Assembly (NCBI GenBank): GCA_025454405.1
Contig: JALOON010000047.1
Span: 16,266-80,265 of the forward strand
Direction of reading: 5' to 3'
Length of the DNA: 64,000 nucleotides
From: Oscillatoriaceae cyanobacterium Prado104
Lineage (GTDB): Bacteria > Cyanobacteriota > Cyanobacteriia > Cyanobacteriales > Microcoleaceae
The position numbers and the translations under genes are program-made. Positions 60,247 to 64,000 of this stretch are shown in pieces (positions within the stretch are counted from its first letter, which is position 1; every line of letters begins with the position of its first letter). Under the pieces are notes generated by a model. It did not search any database, was not told the DNA's origin, and saw nothing but the letters and a program-made list of their open reading frames with translations.

Positions 60247-61785
60247 TCAACCTTGCATCAGCCAAATAGTATCTAAATAATCGATCCTCGCCAGCGGACT
60301 CAATGCTGTCAAAACTTGCTGTCCGTAACTGCGGTGAATGACGCGATTGTCAAAAATTGCCACAACTCCTTGACTGGGACGCACTGGCGCGATCGCCCGC
60401 TGCAATTCGTTCAACGCTGACGGCAGCAAATACAACCGAAACCAATCCTTGCGCTGCTCTTTATAGTAAGCTACCCGCGCCGCAACTAAAGGATTTTCTA
60501 AAGAAGGCAGCGGCAAAGTTGCCACCGCTAGCAAGTGCGGCGCTTTGAATTTCCCTTGATGTTGCCGCCAAAACTCCCACCCGGTTACTAAAATCCCGTT
60601 TTCGCCGACATCTGTGGTTTCTACCCGCACCCGAGAACCGAATTCAGAAGCCAAAAGCGCCCCCAGTCGAGCTTTCAGCGGTACATCTCCAATGGCGAGC
60701 ACTGTCAGCCCCGGTACCGACGCGCTGACACACAGCAAAGTTCGGATTTCTTCGATTAACACTCCCTGAAATTCCGGCGTGTTCGGCGAAGGCAGACCGT
60801 CGGGGATGTAAAGTTGAATTAATTCGTTCTGGCGATCGGGCGAAAATTTCACGCTGGTTAACTCCGGAAGTCCCACTGTTTCCCGGAAAATCGGCGCTTT
60901 AGTTTCTAAATCCAGCGCCCCGCCGATTAAAACTACCGGCCTCGACTCCCAAATTTTTCCCAACACCGATGCTACTTCCACGGGGGCACAAAACAGAGAA
61001 AATGAACCGGCCGATCGATTAATTTGCGCCCATTTAAGCTGTCCCCGACTTTCCCAACGCTGCCAAAAATTATCCCAAGCAGCGATTTCGATGCTTTCTG
61101 GGGCTTCTTGGATCGCACAAAACAGCCCCTGCAAAATTTCTAGTTCCGGAGTGTCCAACAAATAGCACTCGTAGGGATTCGCCGGATGTCGGAATAAAGC
61201 CTGCGTTAGCTGTACCCGCGCTTGCAAGATGAGATCGGCTAAGGGCGATTCCCTGCCCGATAGCTTCGCCGCGCTAACTTGCATCAATTCATTCCAATCA
61301 GCCGATTGCAGGCAAGCCGTTAAATGTTCCCGCGTCCAAGTTTCCAACTCATCCGCACCGTCGATAATTGTGGGGATACCGCTGTGAAGTTGCGGATCTC
61401 CCTCGGTACAACCTGCCAGCCAAGCCTCGGGCTCTGCCAGCACCAATCCTCGGAAATCAGCGTTTTGAGAATACATCTCCACAGGTTTGTCAGTTTCGAG
61501 CCATTCCTGCAAGCGGGGAATTTCCACAAGTCGCAAATATTCCAGTATCGGTGCTGCAGCCACAACGATCGCAGGTTCGGCCCGCAGCAACAGAGGCATC
61601 AAGTAGCTGACTCGATACCGCTGCTGGTAAGCCCCTGCGGGAAACCCCGTTTGAATCAAAGCGCTGCGCCCCAAACGCAAAGCCCGCGCCACGAGTCGCC
61701 CCATTGTAAGATGGTGGGGCCACTGCGGTTCGGAGCGATCGCGCAAAAAGCGGAGTAGCGAATTGTGGACTTCTACCTCAATCAA
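60247..61785 (-). CDS. DinG/XPD-like helicase, degenerate (cyanobacterial type)
   Basis: The protein has 512 residues. The C-terminal part carries the HELICc2-like block RPSQGVVAIFDNRVIHRSYG followed by QQVLTALSPLARIDYL, and WESRPVVLIGGALDLETKAP before it. The N-terminal region (LTMGRLVARALRLGRSALIQ, RYRVSYLMPLLLRAEPAIVV) replaces the usual Walker A with a sequence lacking the G-K-T, so ATP hydrolysis is doubtful, and no DEAH box is obvious. The family occurs in many cyanobacteria as a probable DNA-repair helicase or its inactive relative. The start is ATG 61785, with no other good candidate. Confidence 0.72.
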   Translation of the reverse strand: MIEVEVHNSLLRFLRDRSEPQWPHHLTMGRLVARALRLGRSALIQTGFPAGAYQQRYRVSYLMPLLLRAEPAIVVAAAPILEYLRLVEIPRLQEWLETDKPVEMYSQNADFRGLVLAEPEAWLAGCTEGDPQLHSGIPTIIDGADELETWTREHLTACLQSADWNELMQVSAAKLSGRESPLADLILQARVQLTQALFRHPANPYECYLLDTPELEILQGLFCAIQEAPESIEIAAWDNFWQRWESRGQLKWAQINRSAGSFSLFCAPVEVASVLGKIWESRPVVLIGGALDLETKAPIFRETVGLPELTSVKFSPDRQNELIQLYIPDGLPSPNTPEFQGVLIEEIRTLLCVSASVPGLTVLAIGDVPLKARLGALLASEFGSRVRVETTDVGENGILVTGWEFWRQHQGKFKAPHLLAVATLPLPSLENPLVAARVAYYKEQRKDWFRLYLLPSALNELQRAIAPVRPSQGVVAIFDNRVIHRSYGQQVLTALSPLARIDYLDTIWLMQG

Positions 61786-61823
61786 TCAGTTTTAATGTCC
61801 TGTTTGGTAGTTTGAATTTTGGC

Positions 61824-62297
61824 TTAGTCAATTGTATCGATTTTCAGTAGTTGCTTGAGTGTGGCGATCGTGGCGATCGTTACGCGAAAAGATTTAACGC
61901 TAAAACTTTCTCTGGCATCTAGCAGCAGAACCTCAATGCCTGTATGCGGTTTGCTGGTGAATTCTTCAGTTGCTTCACGCGACGCTCTTCCCAGTAATAG
62001 CTGTCTGTAAACTCCTTCAATTACTTCATTAGTTTTGCAGAAGGTGCGATCGATTTCTGCACTTAGCTGATTCGTGACAATAATTTTTCTGGCTGCAATG
62101 GGCTGTAGTTTAATAGTTAATTGAACGTGACCTTCATAGTAGTTGTAGCGATGAGTTACCGTGCGATCGATCGAGAGAGGTTCGGCATTGGGTAAATTTG
62201 GTAGTAGTAAAACTGAGCGATCGCGCGGGAGTTGGGGTGGTTCTCCCGAACCCTCGTAAACGATACAATTTTCAGGCAAAATCCTGTTATTTTCCAC
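61824..62297 (-). CDS. Conserved hypothetical protein
   Basis: The protein has 157 residues, starting MENNRILPENCIVYEGSGEP. It looks like a beta-rich cytosolic protein (RYNYYEGHVQLTIKLQPIAA, IIVTNQLSAEI, GIEVLLLDARES, then KSFRVTIATIATLKQLL). There is no signal peptide, membrane segment or known motif. It lies 39 bp from the helicase gene on the same strand, so the two may be co-transcribed. Function is unknown. Confidence 0.6.
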   Translation of the reverse strand: MENNRILPENCIVYEGSGEPPQLPRDRSVLLLPNLPNAEPLSIDRTVTHRYNYYEGHVQLTIKLQPIAARKIIVTNQLSAEIDRTFCKTNEVIEGVYRQLLLGRASREATEEFTSKPHTGIEVLLLDARESFSVKSFRVTIATIATLKQLLKIDTID

Positions 62298-62586
62298 TTT
62301 TCAATTATGGCAATGCCAAATGATACCAGAAAAAATCATCTTTTACTCGGACGATCGGGGCAAAACCTTCGAGATATTGTCAGAGGAGCGCAGCAGCAAA
62401 GTAAAGCGCATCCGATGTTAATATATCACCGTCAAGTACCCAACTTTTAACCCAAGCTCAGCAGCTACTTGACAGGCATGAAAATATTTGCCAAACTGAG
62501 AAAAATCGAGCGATCGTTGGCAGCTATTCAGTTCCGTTGTTTGCTCTTATTATCCCATTTTTCTGTCAAATATTGCTTGTAAAAAG
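62298..62586. other. Gene-free region
   Basis: No gene or clear repeat is seen. It holds the divergent promoters of the flanking small genes, but no confident -10/-35 pair was found. Confidence 0.45.
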
Positions 62587-62880
62587 ATGAAAAAAACACT
62601 TGCTGTCCTGGCACTGTCTGTTATCCCCACTCTTGTCTTGCCAACTCTTTCATTTGCTGCTGTCTACATCAAATACTCCAATAAGGACTCAGAAAAGCAC
62701 GTGATGAAAGTTCAAATGGATGGTGTAACTAAAGAAGTTACATTCAATGCTAGGACGACAGGGGCAGCAACAATTCAAGGCAGCGGGAAAACAGCAGTTA
62801 TCGAAACTTCCTGTGGAAAAGTTGAGATTAAAGACGATTCCAAGATTGAAATTAAAGATGGCTGTATTAAATTTTTATAA
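62587..62880 (+). CDS. Small exported protein, function unknown
   Basis: This 97-residue protein has a signal peptide (MKKTLAVLALSVIPTLVLPT, likely cleaved after SFAA). The mature part is a small beta-rich domain (VYIKYSNKDSEKHVMKVQMD, KEVTFNARTTGAATIQG, VIETSCGKVEIKDD) with two Cys residues that could pair. There is no known domain. The start ATG is preceded by AAAAAG, a weak ribosome site. It is followed by tandem 31-bp repeats. Confidence 0.7.
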   Translation: MKKTLAVLALSVIPTLVLPTLSFAAVYIKYSNKDSEKHVMKVQMDGVTKEVTFNARTTGAATIQGSGKTAVIETSCGKVEIKDDSKIEIKDGCIKFL

Positions 62881-62901
62881 CTCCATTAAAGTCCACTCCT
62901 T

Positions 62902-62994
62902 GTTGCGGACTAAAGTCCACACTACGAACCGAGTTGCGGACTAAAGTCCACACTACGAACCGAGTTGCGGACTAAAGTCCACACTACGAACCGA
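62902..62994. repeat. Three tandem 31-bp repeats with TGCGGACTAAAGTCCACA core
   Basis: Units start at 62902, 62933 and 62964 and are identical by eye. Each holds the palindromic GGACTAAAGTCC core of the TAGTGCGGACT family, but in tandem rather than inverted order. Confidence 0.9.
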
Positions 62995-63021
62995 ACTTTT
63001 CGCGATCGATCGGACTAAACA

Positions 63022-64000
63022 TTACTCACCAAAATCAAAGGTTGCCAGAAAATCAAGAATTTTTTTCTCACCAGGCAAAGTGAATTTATTTTCCTGAGGA
63101 TTGCCGCCCCGCTTGCCAAAATTTGGATGAGATTGTGCGGTTAAACTTTGCTGCCCAGAACTAATTAAAACTGTTTGGTTGGGAGACTGAAAAAATTTCA
63201 TTTCCGATCCAGAATTAGCAGCGGGCAATGATTTTTTAACTTCAGGTAAGTTATTAATTGCTTCGTTGAGAGCCGCACACAACTGCACGATGCGTTTTTT
63301 CTCTAAATTTTGAACTTGAATTATTTTGCCGATCGCCACAATATTTTTCTGAGTTTGCAGGGCGTCGCTAAAGGGAAGAATTGCTAAAAAAGCGGCCGGC
63401 AACAAATGTTCGTCTTTGGCAAATTTAAAAGTTATTGTTGTCCGGCGGTAGCCAATTTCAATACTGGGAGGGCTGCTCATCGGTGCGTAGTGCTGGGATA
63501 TTTCATAATAAACATTTGCTAAGAAACGGTTGGCTTCTTGGTTTAACAGCGCGTCAACAGCTATTTGCACTAAGCCCGGTTGGTGATTTAAAAACTTTCT
63601 CGATTCTTCAACCGAGTTAAAATGCTGAATTTGAGAGCGATCGCCGCTGGGGCTGAGGTCAACCCACTCGCAATTAATCTCGTTTGCAATAATCCCGAAA
63701 CGCGGAACTAAATAAAGTTTTGCTCCGGTTAAAGTTGCTCCGGTTAAATCTGCGCCCACCCAATCTGCGTTAATCAAAATTGCTTCGGTGAGGTCGGCGT
63801 GAACTAAACTAGCATTGGCTAAATTAGCATTCCTTAAATCCGCGCCGCTGAGGTTAGCTCCGCTCAATTTAGCATCGCTCAAATCTGCACCGCTGAGATT
63901 TGCTCCGCTCAAATCCGCCCATTTGAGATTGGCTCCGCTCAAGTCGGCACCGCTGAGATTCACTTGCTGCAAATTTGCCTGTCTCATGTCGGCGTTGCTG
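63022..64000 (-). CDS. Pentapeptide-repeat protein, N-terminus outside the window
   Basis: At least 326 residues; the frame stays open to the window edge (SNAD before Met at 63987), so the gene begins beyond it. The visible N-terminal part consists of A(D/N)LXX pentapeptide repeats (LSGADLSGANLKWADLSGAN, LHADLTEAILINADWVGADL), forming a right-handed beta-helix. The C-terminal 220 residues are a different domain (LVPRFGIIANEINCEWVDLS; IEIGYRRTTITFKFAKDEHL; AIGKIIQVQNLEKKRIVQLC) of a kind seen in other cyanobacterial pentapeptide proteins, not recognised further. Function is unknown. Confidence 0.85.
   Translation of the reverse strand, partial: SNADMRQANLQQVNLSGADLSGANLKWADLSGANLSGADLSDAKLSGANLSGADLRNANLANASLVHADLTEAILINADWVGADLTGATLTGAKLYLVPRFGIIANEINCEWVDLSPSGDRSQIQHFNSVEESRKFLNHQPGLVQIAVDALLNQEANRFLANVYYEISQHYAPMSSPPSIEIGYRRTTITFKFAKDEHLLPAAFLAILPFSDALQTQKNIVAIGKIIQVQNLEKKRIVQLCAALNEAINNLPEVKKSLPAANSGSEMKFFQSPNQTVLISSGQQSLTAQSHPNFGKRGGNPQENKFTLPGEKKILDFLATFDFGE

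Overview
The window is chromosomal DNA from a filamentous, non-marine-type cyanobacterium, most like the Microcoleus/Oscillatoria/Kamptonema group. Signs of this are the dense GCGATCGC (HIP1-like) octamers, many heptanucleotide tandem repeats (STRRs), a DnaB helicase with a 429-residue intein of the Synechocystis DnaB type, a DUF2839 protein, VMAP/STAND and very large PAS/GAF sensor kinases, and a pentapeptide-repeat protein. The species call is inferred from gene content only.

Layout. Positions 1-10,100 hold housekeeping genes: the 3' part of mfd, an SLH-domain protein, a PD-(D/E)XK-type protein, a membrane histidine kinase, intein-bearing dnaB and rplI. Positions 10,600-24,300 are a glycan cluster: at least seven glycosyltransferase-type genes (GT8, GT11-, GT4- and GT10-like), galE, an MsbA-type ABC exporter and a decayed methyltransferase gene with five in-frame stops. 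gloB and a small conserved gene lie inside it. Positions 24,400-31,900 are an accessory island. It has a PIN-toxin pair with a truncated toxin, a GIY-YIG protein, an orphan antitoxin whose PemK/MazF partner survives only as a short stub, a compact membrane-protein/AHH-nuclease operon, a divergent VMAP-type STAND ATPase, an SDR enzyme and a 5'-truncated Rpn/DUF4351 gene.

Positions 32,000-42,500 carry an evenly spaced palindrome array, clpB, a RelE-type toxin-antitoxin pair, a second membrane histidine kinase, secreted proteins, a lipoprotein nuclease and two methyltransferases. Positions 42,979-52,799 are two translationally coupled cytoplasmic hybrid kinases, one about 2,350 residues long. 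Positions 53,130-59,739 are an integrated element in tRNA-Val(CAC), bounded by 44-bp direct repeats, with a primase-helicase, a ribbon-helix-helix regulator, small genes and a decayed tyrosine integrase. The right end has a DUF2839 protein, a DinG-like helicase, two small unknown genes and the 3' part of a pentapeptide-repeat gene.

The least ordinary parts are the AHH-nuclease/membrane-protein operon next to a STAND ATPase and broken toxin-antitoxin loci, the tRNA-Val element that appears to have swapped the tRNA promoter, the palindrome array with about 50-bp spacing, and several families of short mobile repeats. One heptamer array lies in frame inside the giant kinase. Coordinates come from direct reading; no database search was possible.
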